Source: Alg239-R122 sp041746135 (GTDB taxonomy: Bacteria > Pseudomonadota > Alphaproteobacteria > Sphingomonadales > Sphingomonadaceae). Taken from it: a stretch of DNA of 64,000 nt. The notes beneath the pieces were generated by a model. It was not told the origin of the DNA and did not search any database. It saw nothing but the letters and a program-made list of their open reading frames with translations. Location of the stretch: positions 4,885 to 68,884 of the forward strand of contig JBGTHQ010000022.1 in NCBI GenBank assembly GCA_041746135.1. Direction: 5' to 3'. Within the stretch, counting starts at the first letter, position 1. Every line of letters starts with the position of its first letter. The position numbers and the translations under genes are program-made. Positions 30,839-38,817 of this stretch are shown here, piece by piece.

Positions 30839-32014
30839 TTAAGCCTCCTGGTAAAGTTCCCATACGGGAAGGGTGCGCGCAGTTTCAAGGCGCGCGCGTG
30901 CCTCTTCATTGTCCAAAAACCGGGGAAGAATGGCGGGCTTTTTCAAAAGTCCGCGTTCCTGAAGCTGCATCAGGGGATGCAATTGCTTCATGGCAAACTT
31001 GCCGAGAAACAGCTTTTCCAGCTCACCGTCGTGGGCCAGCCATGCCAGCAATTCGATCAGCCCCGCCAGATAGACCGCATCCTTGGTCAGACCGCCGCCG
31101 CGCTTCGCACGGGCCGTTACCGCAAAGGCGCGGCCTTCGGGCAGCCGGTGTTCTTCATGCAGGCAGGCAAATATTTCCGCGCCTTTTTTTCCATCCACCG
31201 CCATATGCGCCGCGACCACGCGCGCGGCGAGCAGCCGGAGCCGTGCGGGTGGCAAGTGGCCGCACAGATATTCCGCAAAGACCGCCAGCCCCTCCTGCAA
31301 AGCATCATAGTCGGCAAGCCCGGTGCGCAAAGTGTGCAGCGGTTGCTGCGATCCATTGAAATGGGTTACGGTATGTGTGCCGATTTCATGGTTGATCAGC
31401 GGCTCGATGCGCGACGAAGTCACCATATAGTCGCACGCTACGTTGAGATTGCCGTCGGACGTAAACAGGCTGGTTCCCGGCATCGGGTTGGCGATGACTT
31501 TATAGGAGAACCGGTCGTCCCGCGCGTGGTACCATTCCATTTCCGCGCGCGAAGCGGCGATCAGTTCCTTGGCATCGCGAGTACGCTCGCCCTGCGGGAC
31601 ATCGGGCGTTTTTTCGAGCACTTCGTGAGCGTTATGCAAGAGCTGTTCCGACACCGCACCGAACAAATCGATGCTCGCGAGGACGAAACCGTCGGTATCG
31701 CGCATACGGACCAGCTCGATCTGACGGTCAACCTCGCGCTGCTTTTCCTGCATCAGCGAGCGGATAAGATCGTCCTCGATCTCGCGCACTGGCAGTTCGA
31801 AAAGTTCGTGCCTTATGCCCTCAAGATCGTCAGCATCTTGCTCGTAGGTGTAATCGGGCATGGCTTTCCAGCCACTGGCCTTGAACCCTTCTTTCACCTC
31901 GTCGAGATTGCTGGGCATCAGGCGGCTGAGCCAGTCGATCCGGCCATCCATATGCGCAAGTTCGTGGTCAACCTTACGCGCGGCCGGGCATAGTTTCAAA
32001 AAAGGCGCATTCAT
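30839..32014 (-). CDS. QEGLA-motif (DUF1704, MATCAP-like) metallopeptidase homologue
   Basis: A 391-residue protein of the family annotated as flavohemoglobin expression-modulating QEGLA motif protein. It has the zinc-binding helix NHEIGTHTVTHFNG (HE-x3-H) near 210-223 and the downstream LQEGLAVFAEYL (about 245-256), whose Glu is the likely third ligand. The family includes eukaryotic MATCAP/KIAA0895L, a tubulin tyrosine carboxypeptidase. It overlaps the amidohydrolase by 4 bp (ATGA), and the ATP-grasp gene follows after 5 bp, so the three act together. Bacterial substrate unknown. Confidence 0.85.
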   Translation of the reverse strand: MNAPFLKLCPAARKVDHELAHMDGRIDWLSRLMPSNLDEVKEGFKASGWKAMPDYTYEQDADDLEGIRHELFELPVREIEDDLIRSLMQEKQREVDRQIELVRMRDTDGFVLASIDLFGAVSEQLLHNAHEVLEKTPDVPQGERTRDAKELIAASRAEMEWYHARDDRFSYKVIANPMPGTSLFTSDGNLNVACDYMVTSSRIEPLINHEIGTHTVTHFNGSQQPLHTLRTGLADYDALQEGLAVFAEYLCGHLPPARLRLLAARVVAAHMAVDGKKGAEIFACLHEEHRLPEGRAFAVTARAKRGGGLTKDAVYLAGLIELLAWLAHDGELEKLFLGKFAMKQLHPLMQLQERGLLKKPAILPRFLDNEEARARLETARTLPVWELYQEA

Positions 32015-32853
32015 GATTGCAGTTCCTGCAGCTTTTGCGTCGCATCTTCAATGGCCAATTGCAAACCGTGCCGCAAGGATTGCAGCGCGAGTATATCCGC
32101 GCTCTTGCCCCATTCTTCCATGAATATCTTTTTATATTCCAGCGTCATGACGCAGGCGGCATCGCCATAGCGGGCGTGCAGCCATTCAGGGAAATTGCCG
32201 CCATCGGGAAAGCGTTTATTCTCGCGTACATCGGGCAGACCGCCATTAACCGGCACGCTACGCAGTTTTTCGGCAAACCTGTCGACAAGACCGCCATAAA
32301 TGTCGCGGTTCAGTTCGGTCACCCCCAGATCAATATCGGGATTGCCCTCCTGCGGCGCGGGATCGCCGTCGCGGCCGTCACGCATATGGTTGAAACTGTG
32401 CAGATCAAGAACAAGTATCCTGCCATGCTTCTCGATCAGGGCATCGCACAGCTTTCCGGCGGCGTGATAGAATTTGCCATGGATCTCGAGCGATTTGTCG
32501 ATCATTTCTTGGGGCAGACTGTCATCCCAGATTTTCAAGCCCCAGGTATCTTCAGGGTTTTTCGTGACCGCACGCTCGGATGAGCGGTTGAGATCGAATT
32601 CGAACCGCGAACGATTGGCACGGATATTGTTGCCAGCGATCCCGAGGAAATAATCCGTCATCGGATCTTCTTCACGCAACCGGTCTGCGGGCTCGATCAC
32701 CAGCCATGGCTGCAGTTCTCGGCGGATAATATGGCCTGCATGGATTGAGGTAGTCAGGACTGGCCCGCCATCGACACGGATGTTCCAGGGCGCTCCGTTC
32801 TCGTCATCAATTGGGTGTAAGGATGCTATAAATTCGTCGTTAGGAAAAGTCAT
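32011..32853 (-). CDS. N-formylglutamate amidohydrolase-family protein
   Basis: A zinc hydrolase of the N-formylglutamate deformylase (HutG-type/FGase) family, structurally related to M14-like peptidases. Seen are TSIHAGHIIR (the SIPHxG-like metal site), the ANRSRFEFDLNRS motif of the family, LVLDLHSFNH (second metal region), and MTLEYKKIFMEEW, where family members have a catalytic Glu. No histidine-degradation genes are nearby, so a role in Hut is unlikely; the operon context points to acting on a product of the ATP-grasp/QEGLA pair. The start at 32853 (MTFPNDEF) is preferred; an ATG at 32913 is in frame but adds 20 codons of unlike composition. No strong ribosome site decides. Confidence 0.82.
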   Translation of the reverse strand: MTFPNDEFIASLHPIDDENGAPWNIRVDGGPVLTTSIHAGHIIRRELQPWLVIEPADRLREEDPMTDYFLGIAGNNIRANRSRFEFDLNRSSERAVTKNPEDTWGLKIWDDSLPQEMIDKSLEIHGKFYHAAGKLCDALIEKHGRILVLDLHSFNHMRDGRDGDPAPQEGNPDIDLGVTELNRDIYGGLVDRFAEKLRSVPVNGGLPDVRENKRFPDGGNFPEWLHARYGDAACVMTLEYKKIFMEEWGKSADILALQSLRHGLQLAIEDATQKLQELQS

Positions 32854-33055
32854 TACTGAGCCAACGCCCGTGAGACCAATTTGTTCAATTCGTTTGCACC
32901 GAGTCGCGATCATAACATTTTGTTTGGCGCGAAAATGAGTTGCCAGATCGGTTCATTCACCGCAGATATCCGATAGATTTATTGTTATTCAATAAATCTC
33001 TTGCCTTTTAACAATATTGTATTATTGTTTATCGATACTAACACAGGAGGTATTG

Positions 33056-33622
33056 ATGAACGAACCACTTACACAACCCATGAACGATGCCATGCTTACC
33101 GCGACACGATGGATCCTCTTTATTCTGATCGGACTGATCCTATTCTCAGGCATAATGATGCTGATCGGCATCGCAGCTCTTCCCTTCGCCGCCGAGACGG
33201 TCACTCGCCAGATTACAGAGACTTTCGTCAACCCCAATATGTCTGGGGCGCTGTGGCTGCTGACACTGTTGCTGGCCGGAGTGGCACTGCTGCTATTCCT
33301 GTCCGCGCTGTTTTTGATCAAACTGGAACTCATTATCCGGTCGGCGGGAGTCGGCGATCCCTTTGTACTCATAAACGCGGTGCGATTGCGAACCATGGCT
33401 TATGCTGCCCTTGGCGTACAGGGTCTGGTCATTCTGGTCGCGGTGCTGGCCACCTGGCTGGTCACAACGCTGGGTGACATATCGGACACCAGCGAACTGG
33501 CGATTGGATCCGACTATGATTTCTCGCTGACCGGCCTCTTGCTTTTTTTCCTGCTCATCATCCTCGCCCGGATATTCGAACGCGGCGCGGACATGCGCGA
33601 AGAGCTGGAAGGAACCGTATAA
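33056..33622 (+). CDS. DUF2975-family membrane protein
   Basis: A 188-residue membrane protein with four hydrophobic helices (about 19-45, 63-86, 110-140, 153-170), of the DUF2975 family. The loop LIIRSAGVGDPFVLINAVRLRTM between helices 2 and 3 is the family's conserved segment. A perfect CAGGAGG ribosome site precedes the ATG by 7 bp. Its stop overlaps the following HTH gene by one base. DUF2975 proteins are usually encoded beside a YozG-like Cro/CI regulator, exactly as here. Function unknown. Confidence 0.85.
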   Translation: MNEPLTQPMNDAMLTATRWILFILIGLILFSGIMMLIGIAALPFAAETVTRQITETFVNPNMSGALWLLTLLLAGVALLLFLSALFLIKLELIIRSAGVGDPFVLINAVRLRTMAYAALGVQGLVILVAVLATWLVTTLGDISDTSELAIGSDYDFSLTGLLLFFLLIILARIFERGADMREELEGTV

Positions 33623-33843
33623 TGCCTATTAACGTAAAGCTCGACGACCTTTTGCACGATAACCGCATGACGCTGACCGAGCTGGCCGAGCGCGTCGGAA
33701 TCACCATCGCCAATCTGTCGATCCTGAAAACCGGCAAGGCCAAGGCGATCCGCTTCTCCACACTCGAAGCGATCTGCAGCGAACTGAACTGCCAACCGGG
33801 CGACCTGCTGGCATTCGATGATAATGTAAGGGAGGCAGAATAA
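33622..33843 (+). CDS. YozG-like Cro/CI-type HTH regulator
   Basis: A 73-residue single-domain regulator: helix-turn-helix LTELAERVGITIANLSILKTGKAKAIRFSTL (recognition helix near 25-45), then EAICSELNCQPGDLLAF, the standard end of this small XRE family. It is translationally linked to the DUF2975 gene upstream (TAATG) and to a micropeptide gene downstream (TAATG). It probably autoregulates the operon. Confidence 0.88.
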   Translation: MPINVKLDDLLHDNRMTLTELAERVGITIANLSILKTGKAKAIRFSTLEAICSELNCQPGDLLAFDDNVREAE

Positions 33844-33959
33844 TGGCCAAAATGCTTGTCACACTGCTATTGCTGGCCATGTCCTTGCAACTGGCCCAGA
33901 ACGCCGCGACAACTTGTACCCGGACCGCATCGACGCAGACAGCATATCAAACGGTATAA
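33843..33959 (+). CDS. Coupled micropeptide, 38 aa, signal-like
   Basis: The ATG overlaps the stop of the HTH gene by one base (TAATG), the same coupling used between the two genes before it. The 38 codons give a hydrophobic N-terminus (MAKMLVTLLLLAMSLQLAQ), which looks like a signal peptide or short membrane helix, then a Thr/Ala/Gln-rich tail with one Cys. No family is recognised. Coupling and the hydrophobic start support a real product, but the short length leaves doubt. A small membrane effector of the DUF2975/HTH pair is possible. Confidence 0.5.
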   Translation: MAKMLVTLLLLAMSLQLAQNAATTCTRTASTQTAYQTV

Positions 33960-34022
33960 ACCGAGCTTCTGCGAAATCGACACCAAGTTTTTATACATAA
34001 CCCAGGTCGATCATATATCATT

Positions 34023-34060
34023 AAAAAGGGCGGCTCCATCGCTGGAGCCGCCCTTTTTTT
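34023..34060. terminator. Bidirectional terminator between micropeptide operon and rplL
   Basis: Perfect 14-bp stem AAAGGGCGGCTCCA / TGGAGCCGCCCTTT with a 4-nt loop, A run before and seven Ts after. It ends both the plus-strand DUF2975 operon and the minus-strand rplJL transcript, so rpoBC must have its own promoter. Confidence 0.93.
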
Positions 34061-34092
34061 AACCTATAAAAACAGATGAAACTTAACTGAAA

Positions 34093-34464
34093 TTATTTCA
34101 GTTCAACCGTACCGCCGGCAGCTTCGATCTTGCCTTTGATTTCTTCGGCTTCGGCTTTGTTGACGCCTTCCTTGATGGGCTTCGGTGCGCCTTCGACCAG
34201 CGCTTTCGCTTCGGTCAGGCCGAGCTGTGTGATCGCACGAACTTCCTTGATCACCTGGATTTTCTTGCCGCCGTCGCCGGTCAGGATGACGTCGAATTCG
34301 GTTTTCTCTTCAGCAGCTTCGCCGCCGCCAGCAGCAGGACCGGCTACAGCAACAGCGGCTGCAGCGGAAACGCCCCATTTTTCTTCCAGAGCGGTTGCCA
34401 GTTCAGCGGCTTCCAGCACGGTAAGTTCGGAAAGTTGATCTACGATTTTTGAAATATCTGCCAT
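34093..34464 (-). CDS. rplL: 50S ribosomal protein L7/L12
   Basis: Stalk protein of the 50S subunit that recruits translation GTPases; 123 residues. N-terminal dimerisation domain (LSELTVLEAAELATALEEKWG), Ala/Gly hinge (about 37-50), and C-terminal factor-binding domain EKTEFDVIL...KIQVIKEVRAITQLGLTEAKALVEGAP. It lies 80 bp after rplJ in the same transcript and is followed by the strong terminator. Confidence 0.99.
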   Translation of the reverse strand: MADISKIVDQLSELTVLEAAELATALEEKWGVSAAAAVAVAGPAAGGGEAAEEKTEFDVILTGDGGKKIQVIKEVRAITQLGLTEAKALVEGAPKPIKEGVNKAEAEEIKGKIEAAGGTVELK

Positions 34465-34544
34465 TTTAAAATATATCCTGTTCTGTCGGCGACCCAGATG
34501 GGTCCCTTAAATAATGTTAATTGAGTAGTCTAAGCTTCCAAGCC

Positions 34545-35057
34545 TTACGAACCTGTGGCCGCATATGCGCCCACAACCCGTGCAACCTTGCTCGCGGGTG
34601 CCTGAACAACCTGTGCAACTTTGGTAGCCGGTGCATTGAGCAGGCCGATAAGTTTCGCACGCAGTTCGTCGAGCGATGGCAATGCTGCCAGCGCCTTCAC
34701 ACCGTTTACGTCCAGAACGGTATCGCCCATTGCGCCGCCGACAATTTCAAGTCTGTCGTTGGTCTTCGCAAATTCGACGACTGCTTTGGCAGCAGCCACC
34801 GGGTCGGGCGAAATTGCAAGAGCGATCGGACCAGTCAGCAATTCGCCGAGCGATTGATAGTCCGTGTCCTGGATTGCAAGTTTGGCAAGCTTGTTCTTCG
34901 TGACTTTATAAGAAGCCCCCGATTCACGCATTGCCGATCGCAGCTCAGTAGACTGAGCGACGGTAAGACCCAGGTTGCGTGTGACCACGACAGCGCCTGC
35001 ATCTGACAACATGGCGCTGAGCGAAGCGACTGCTTCCTTTTTCTCGTCGCGATTCAT
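34545..35057 (-). CDS. rplJ: 50S ribosomal protein L10
   Basis: Scaffold of the L7/L12 stalk and, with L12, translational repressor of its own leader in many bacteria. The 170 residues begin MNRDEKKEAVASLSAM and hold the RNA-binding LTVAQSTELRSAMRESGASYKVTKNKL; the C-terminal helix for L12 dimers is present. It has an unusually long 5' leader of about 340 nt (see the regulatory features and repeat at 35.1-35.4 kb). Confidence 0.98.
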   Translation of the reverse strand: MNRDEKKEAVASLSAMLSDAGAVVVTRNLGLTVAQSTELRSAMRESGASYKVTKNKLAKLAIQDTDYQSLGELLTGPIALAISPDPVAAAKAVVEFAKTNDRLEIVGGAMGDTVLDVNGVKALAALPSLDELRAKLIGLLNAPATKVAQVVQAPASKVARVVGAYAATGS

Positions 35058-35106
35058 GCCATTCTCCTTGTTAAGACACTGCCAAAGCAGCGCCTTATTC
35101 CTAAAT

Positions 35107-35190
35107 CGTCATGCTGAACTTGATTCAGCATCCAGGGCAACACACGCAGTGCCTGCCGCTCTGGACCCTAAAACAAGTTCAGGGTGACGG
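35107..35190. repeat. Palindromic intergenic repeat, family A
   Basis: Element beginning GTCATGCTGAACTTGATTCA and ending in an AAGTTCAGGGTGACGG-type inverted half, with CCAGGG / CTGGACCCT internal pairing. A close relative is at 61909-61996. This copy lies inside the rplJL leader, transcribed as RNA on the minus strand. Confidence 0.75.
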
Positions 35191-35299
35191 GCGAAGACTA
35201 GCCGGTTTTCACCAGCAGTCATATATGTCCAAGGGGGTTGGTTCGCGCCGCAAGGAAGCCATGGCTTCGAATATCGGCAAGCCCTTAATGTAAAGGCCA

Positions 35300-35392
35300 A
35301 AAACTGTTCCCCGTCTAGGCTGGCAATTAAGATGGGCATATTCCCATCACCAACTGTCTCGGACGGAACCGCGCGGGCAAGCCCGTGCGGTT
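35300..35392 (-). promoter_or_regulatory. Candidate L10(L12) ribosomal protein leader
   Basis: On the minus strand the leader starts with a hairpin (12-bp stem AACCGCACGGGC / GCCCGCGCGGTT at 35367-35392), followed by CGAGACAGTTGGTG and GACGGGGAACAG segments. This resembles the kink-turn region bound by L10-L12 in other bacteria. The identification rests on position and motif resemblance, without covariance support. Confidence 0.5.
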
Positions 35393-35401
35393 TCGAGAGG
35401 C

Positions 35402-35429
35402 GTAATAGCGGCGACGGAAAAAATGTCAA
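35402..35429 (-). promoter_or_regulatory. Sigma-70-type promoter for rplJL
   Basis: Minus strand TTGACA (35429-35424) and TATTAC (35407-35402) with a 16-bp spacer. The predicted start would be just before the leader hairpin, fitting a dedicated rplJL promoter. Confidence 0.6.
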
Positions 35430-35514
35430 GCGGAGCAGCGCCCGTTCGGAAAAACATTTGTTCGTCCGGCCCAAACAGGGCATTCTGGAACGCCACACAG
35501 TCAAGGAGTCGGAT

Positions 35515-36423
35515 ATGACCACGTCCCCCCGCAAGAAAGCCGCGGATTTCGATCAGCGTATCCTGGAAATCTACGATGGCTATGTGCACGGGAAAATCAG
35601 CAAGCGTGAGTTTATCGCGCGCGCGGGCAAATACACTGCCGCCGGCGTGACCGGACTGATGATACTCGACCAACTGCAACCGCAATATGCGCTGGCGCAG
35701 CAGGTTGCGCCCGACGATCCCGATATCGAGACAGCACGTATCAGCTATGCCAGCTCTGAGGGATATGAAACGGTGGGCGGATTGATGGCCAAACCGGCAA
35801 ACAGCGAAGGCCCCCTGCCCGCCATCTTGGTCATTCACGAAAACCGCGGGCTCAATCCTTATATCGAGGATGTTGCCCGGCGCGCGGCCAAGGCGGGATT
35901 TTTGGCACTGGCACCCGATGGCCTGTCTTCCTTGGGCGGCTATCCCGGCAATGACGATGAGGGCCGCGCCATGCAAAGCTCGCTCGACGGGGCCAAGCTA
36001 ATGGCCGATTTTTTCGCGGGGTACGAATATCTGCGCGATCATGATGGCTCCACCGGAAAGGTCGGTTGTGTCGGCTTCTGCTATGGCGGCGGCGTCTGCA
36101 ATGCGCTTGCGGTGGCCTATCCGGGCCTCTCCGCTTCGGTGCCGTTTTATGGCCGCCAACCGGATAGCGAGGACGTGCCCAATATCGAAGCGCCGCTTAT
36201 GATCCATTATGCCGGGCTGGACGAGCGCATCAATGCAGGATGGCCCGCATATTCAAAGGCGCTGCAGGATAATCAGAAAGCCTTCAGCGTCCATTTCTAT
36301 CCGGACGTCAATCACGGTTTTCATAACGATACCACGCCGCGGTATGACGAGGCAGCGGCAACGCTTGCATGGAACAGGACAATCGCATTTTTCGACAAAT
36401 ATCTGCGCACGGCCGAAGTATAG
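35515..36423 (+). CDS. Dienelactone hydrolase-family protein
   Basis: A 302-residue alpha/beta hydrolase of the carboxymethylenebutenolidase family with a Cys nucleophile in GFCYGGG (about 183-189), acid Asp in AGLDERIN and His in VNHGFHND. An N-terminal extension with KREFIARAGKYTAAGVTGLMIL looks like a Tat-type or hydrophobic export signal (K-R before the hydrophobic stretch), so the enzyme is probably periplasmic. No aromatic-degradation genes surround it. It is inserted on the opposite strand between rplA and rplJ. GAGTC-GGAT precedes the chosen ATG; longer frames have no support. Confidence 0.85.
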   Translation: MTTSPRKKAADFDQRILEIYDGYVHGKISKREFIARAGKYTAAGVTGLMILDQLQPQYALAQQVAPDDPDIETARISYASSEGYETVGGLMAKPANSEGPLPAILVIHENRGLNPYIEDVARRAAKAGFLALAPDGLSSLGGYPGNDDEGRAMQSSLDGAKLMADFFAGYEYLRDHDGSTGKVGCVGFCYGGGVCNALAVAYPGLSASVPFYGRQPDSEDVPNIEAPLMIHYAGLDERINAGWPAYSKALQDNQKAFSVHFYPDVNHGFHNDTTPRYDEAAATLAWNRTIAFFDKYLRTAEV

Positions 36424-36455
36424 GGCATAAATTGAGGTTGTAATGGTGGGACAAT

Positions 36456-36490
36456 CAAAAAGGCCGGAGGTTTCCCCCCGGCCATTCTTT
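36456..36490. terminator. Bidirectional terminator between hydrolase and rplA
   Basis: GGCCGG...CCGGCC stem with inner GG/CC pairs, AAAA before and TTCTTTT after, in the 96-bp gap between the convergent dienelactone hydrolase and rplA genes. Confidence 0.75.
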
Positions 36491-36519
36491 TGATTTCGAA
36501 CGGCAACCGAACCTGATGC

Positions 36520-37218
36520 TTATGCGCCGGGAAGTTCCGAGACATTGACTTTCAGGCCGGGGCCCATGGTCGAGCTGAGCGCGACCTTGCGCACATAGCG
36601 GCCTTTGCCGCCCGTAGGCTTGGCCTTGACGATTGCGTCGACAAATGCGTCGAAATTCGCGCGCAGGTCTTTTTCGCTAAAGCTCGCCTTGCCGATACCG
36701 CTGTGGATGATGCCGGTCTTTTCGACGCGGAATTCAACCTGGCCGCCCTTGGCGTCGGTGACGGCCTTGGTTACGTCCATCGTCACGGTGCCGAGTTTCG
36801 GGTTCGGCATCAGACCCTTGGGGCCCAGTACCTTGCCGAGTCGGCCGACGACGCCCATCATGTCGGGTGTCGCGATGACGCGGTCGTAATTGAGATCGCC
36901 GCCCTGCATCGTTTCCATCAGGTCTTCGGCGCCAACGACGTCCGCGCCCGCTTTTTTCGCTTCCTCGGCCTTGTCGCCTTTGGCGAAAACCGCGACGCGC
37001 ATGTCTTTACCGGTGCCCGAAGGCAGCGATACCATGCCGCGCACCATCTGGTCGGCATGACGCGGGTCGACGCCCAGGTTCATGGCGATTTCGATAGTTT
37101 CGTCGAATTTCGACGTGGCATATTCCTTGACGGTCTTGATCGCGTCATCGACATTGTACAGCGTTTCGCGGTCAAGTTTGTCGGCGATATGCTTTTGCTT
37201 TTTGTTCTGCTTGGCCAT
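36520..37218 (-). CDS. rplA: 50S ribosomal protein L1
   Basis: L1-stalk protein, 232 residues. It shows the conserved TSKFDETIEIAMNLGVDPRHADQMVRG, FAKGDKAEEAKKAGADVVG, ATPDMMGVVGRLGKVLGPKGLMPNPK and the end block GRYVRKVALSSTMGPGLKVN. It begins 3 bp after rplK, forming the rplKA unit. Confidence 0.99.
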   Translation of the reverse strand: MAKQNKKQKHIADKLDRETLYNVDDAIKTVKEYATSKFDETIEIAMNLGVDPRHADQMVRGMVSLPSGTGKDMRVAVFAKGDKAEEAKKAGADVVGAEDLMETMQGGDLNYDRVIATPDMMGVVGRLGKVLGPKGLMPNPKLGTVTMDVTKAVTDAKGGQVEFRVEKTGIIHSGIGKASFSEKDLRANFDAFVDAIVKAKPTGGKGRYVRKVALSSTMGPGLKVNVSELPGA

Positions 37219-37221
37219 TGC

Positions 37222-37653
37222 TTAGCCCTCCGTCACTTCAAGACCCATGGCGCGCGCGCTGCCTTCGATAATCCGCGTTGCCGCTTCGATATCGTTGGCA
37301 TTCAGGTCTTTCATCTTGGTTTCCGCGATTTCCGCGAGCTGCTTGCGGCTGATCTTGCCGGCGGCAATTTTACCGGGCTCTTTCGAACCGGATTTCAGTT
37401 TCGCGGCTTTTTTGATCAGATAGCTGGCAGGCGGGGTTTTCGTGGTGAAGGAAAAGCTGCGATCCGCATAGACCGTGATGATGGTCGGGATCGGTGTGGT
37501 CTTTTCCAGATCGTTTGTGGCCGCGTTGAACGCTTTACAAAATTCCATGATGTTGACGCCGCGCTGACCCAGGGCAGGGCCGATCGGCGGAGACGGGTTT
37601 GCGGTACCGGCTGGCACCTGCAATTTGATATAGCCAGTAATTTTCTTGGCCAT
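37222..37653 (-). CDS. rplK: 50S ribosomal protein L11
   Basis: L11 of the GTPase-associated centre, 143 residues: KLQVPAGTANPSPPIGPALGQRGVNIMEFC is the invariant N-terminal domain, and the C-terminal rRNA-binding domain shows SYLIKKAAKLKSGS and IEGSARAMG. It is the target of thiopeptides and needed for stringent-response signalling. It sits 212 bp downstream of nusG. Confidence 0.99.
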   Translation of the reverse strand: MAKKITGYIKLQVPAGTANPSPPIGPALGQRGVNIMEFCKAFNAATNDLEKTTPIPTIITVYADRSFSFTTKTPPASYLIKKAAKLKSGSKEPGKIAAGKISRKQLAEIAETKMKDLNANDIEAATRIIEGSARAMGLEVTEG

Positions 37654-37865
37654 GATGGTAGCTCCTTCATTCTGTCGGGACGTGCGGATTGATCCGGTCC
37701 GTCCTTCAAATTAAGCGGTCAAGCGGATTGCCGTGAACATAAAGTTCCGGCGCACCTCCCGCACGGGAATCCATGCGCGCAAACTACATGGACGGCGCGG
37801 CATTAGCGGATTGTCCGCCAAATGCAACGTTTTTATATCCAATCCCGCCTAACAGGACAGGATAC

Positions 37866-38402
37866 TTACTTAGACAGTTCGACCTGTTCGAAGTCGAGCT
37901 CAACCGGGGTCGGACGCCCGAAGATCGAGACCGAAACCTTGACGCGGTTCTTTTCGAAATCCAGTTCCTCGACCACGCCGTTAAAGCTGGCGAACGGACC
38001 GTCGAGCACTTTGACGTTGTCGCCGATATCATATTCGACGCTGATTTTCTTCTTGGGGGCGTTGGCCGCTTCTTCCTTGGTGTTGAGGATGCGGGCGGCT
38101 TCGGCCTCGCTAATCGCCTGCGGCTTGCCGCTGGATCCCAGGAAACCGGTCACTTTCGGGGTGTTCTTGACCAAGTGATAGACATCGTCGGTCATGGTCA
38201 GCTTGGCCAGCACATAGCCGGGGAAGAACTTGCGCTCTGACTGGATTTTCTTGCCGCGGCGCACTTCGGTCACGGTTTCAGTGGGCACTTCGACTTCGTC
38301 GACCAGCTGGGTCAGATCCAGACGCTGGGCTTCGGACAGGATATTGTCCTTTACCTTGTTCTCGAAACCCGAATAGGCGTGAATGATATACCAGCGCGAC
38401 AT
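37866..38402 (-). CDS. nusG: Transcription termination/antitermination protein NusG
   Basis: 178 residues from MSRWYIIHAYSGFENKV. NGN domain with RKFFPGYVLAKLTMTDDVYHLVKNTPKVTGFLG, then the KOW domain with GDNVKVLDGPFASFNGVVEE. NusG links RNA polymerase to Rho and ribosomes. The open frame extends further upstream into secE, but this start gives the standard protein. A 41-bp gap separates it from secE. Confidence 0.98.
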   Translation of the reverse strand: MSRWYIIHAYSGFENKVKDNILSEAQRLDLTQLVDEVEVPTETVTEVRRGKKIQSERKFFPGYVLAKLTMTDDVYHLVKNTPKVTGFLGSSGKPQAISEAEAARILNTKEEAANAPKKKISVEYDIGDNVKVLDGPFASFNGVVEELDFEKNRVKVSVSIFGRPTPVELDFEQVELSK

Positions 38403-38443
38403 GAATGAAACCTTCTGTAATGAATTGCGTGCGTGAAACGAAG

Positions 38444-38638
38444 TCAGGCGAGCGACAGCAGCCAGTTGACGAGCAGGTTGAAAACCGTATCGACGCCCAG
38501 GAAGAACAGCGCCAATATCGTCATCATGATCATCACCATGATGGTGGTGACAAGGGTTTCCTGCCGCGTGGGCCATACCACCTTGGACGCTTCGGCGCGT
38601 ACCTGACGGACGAATTCACCGGGATTTGTCTTTGCCAT
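38444..38638 (-). CDS. secE: Preprotein translocase subunit SecE
   Basis: A 64-residue essential SecYEG subunit with one membrane helix. The amphipathic segment and signature FVRQVRAEASKVVWPTRQET are followed by the transmembrane stretch TTIMVMIMMTILALFFLGVD. It heads the secE-nusG-rplKA transcript. In many alphaproteobacteria tRNA-Trp lies just upstream; here it is 6 kb away on the other strand. Confidence 0.97.
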   Translation of the reverse strand: MAKTNPGEFVRQVRAEASKVVWPTRQETLVTTIMVMIMMTILALFFLGVDTVFNLLVNWLLSLA

Positions 38639-38817
38639 AATCTACCGTTTCCAAAACTCGAATTTCGTGTGTCACCGGATAGGGTCATTTAGAGCCGGGC
38701 CGGTGGGCCAAGCCTGCTATATATGACGATGTGGTGAGTGTGAAAGCCTTTATCGGCAGATTCGCCGTAGCGCAAGGATTCTATTTCGATCGCGCCCCAG
38801 GGTCTACGATAGCGAGA

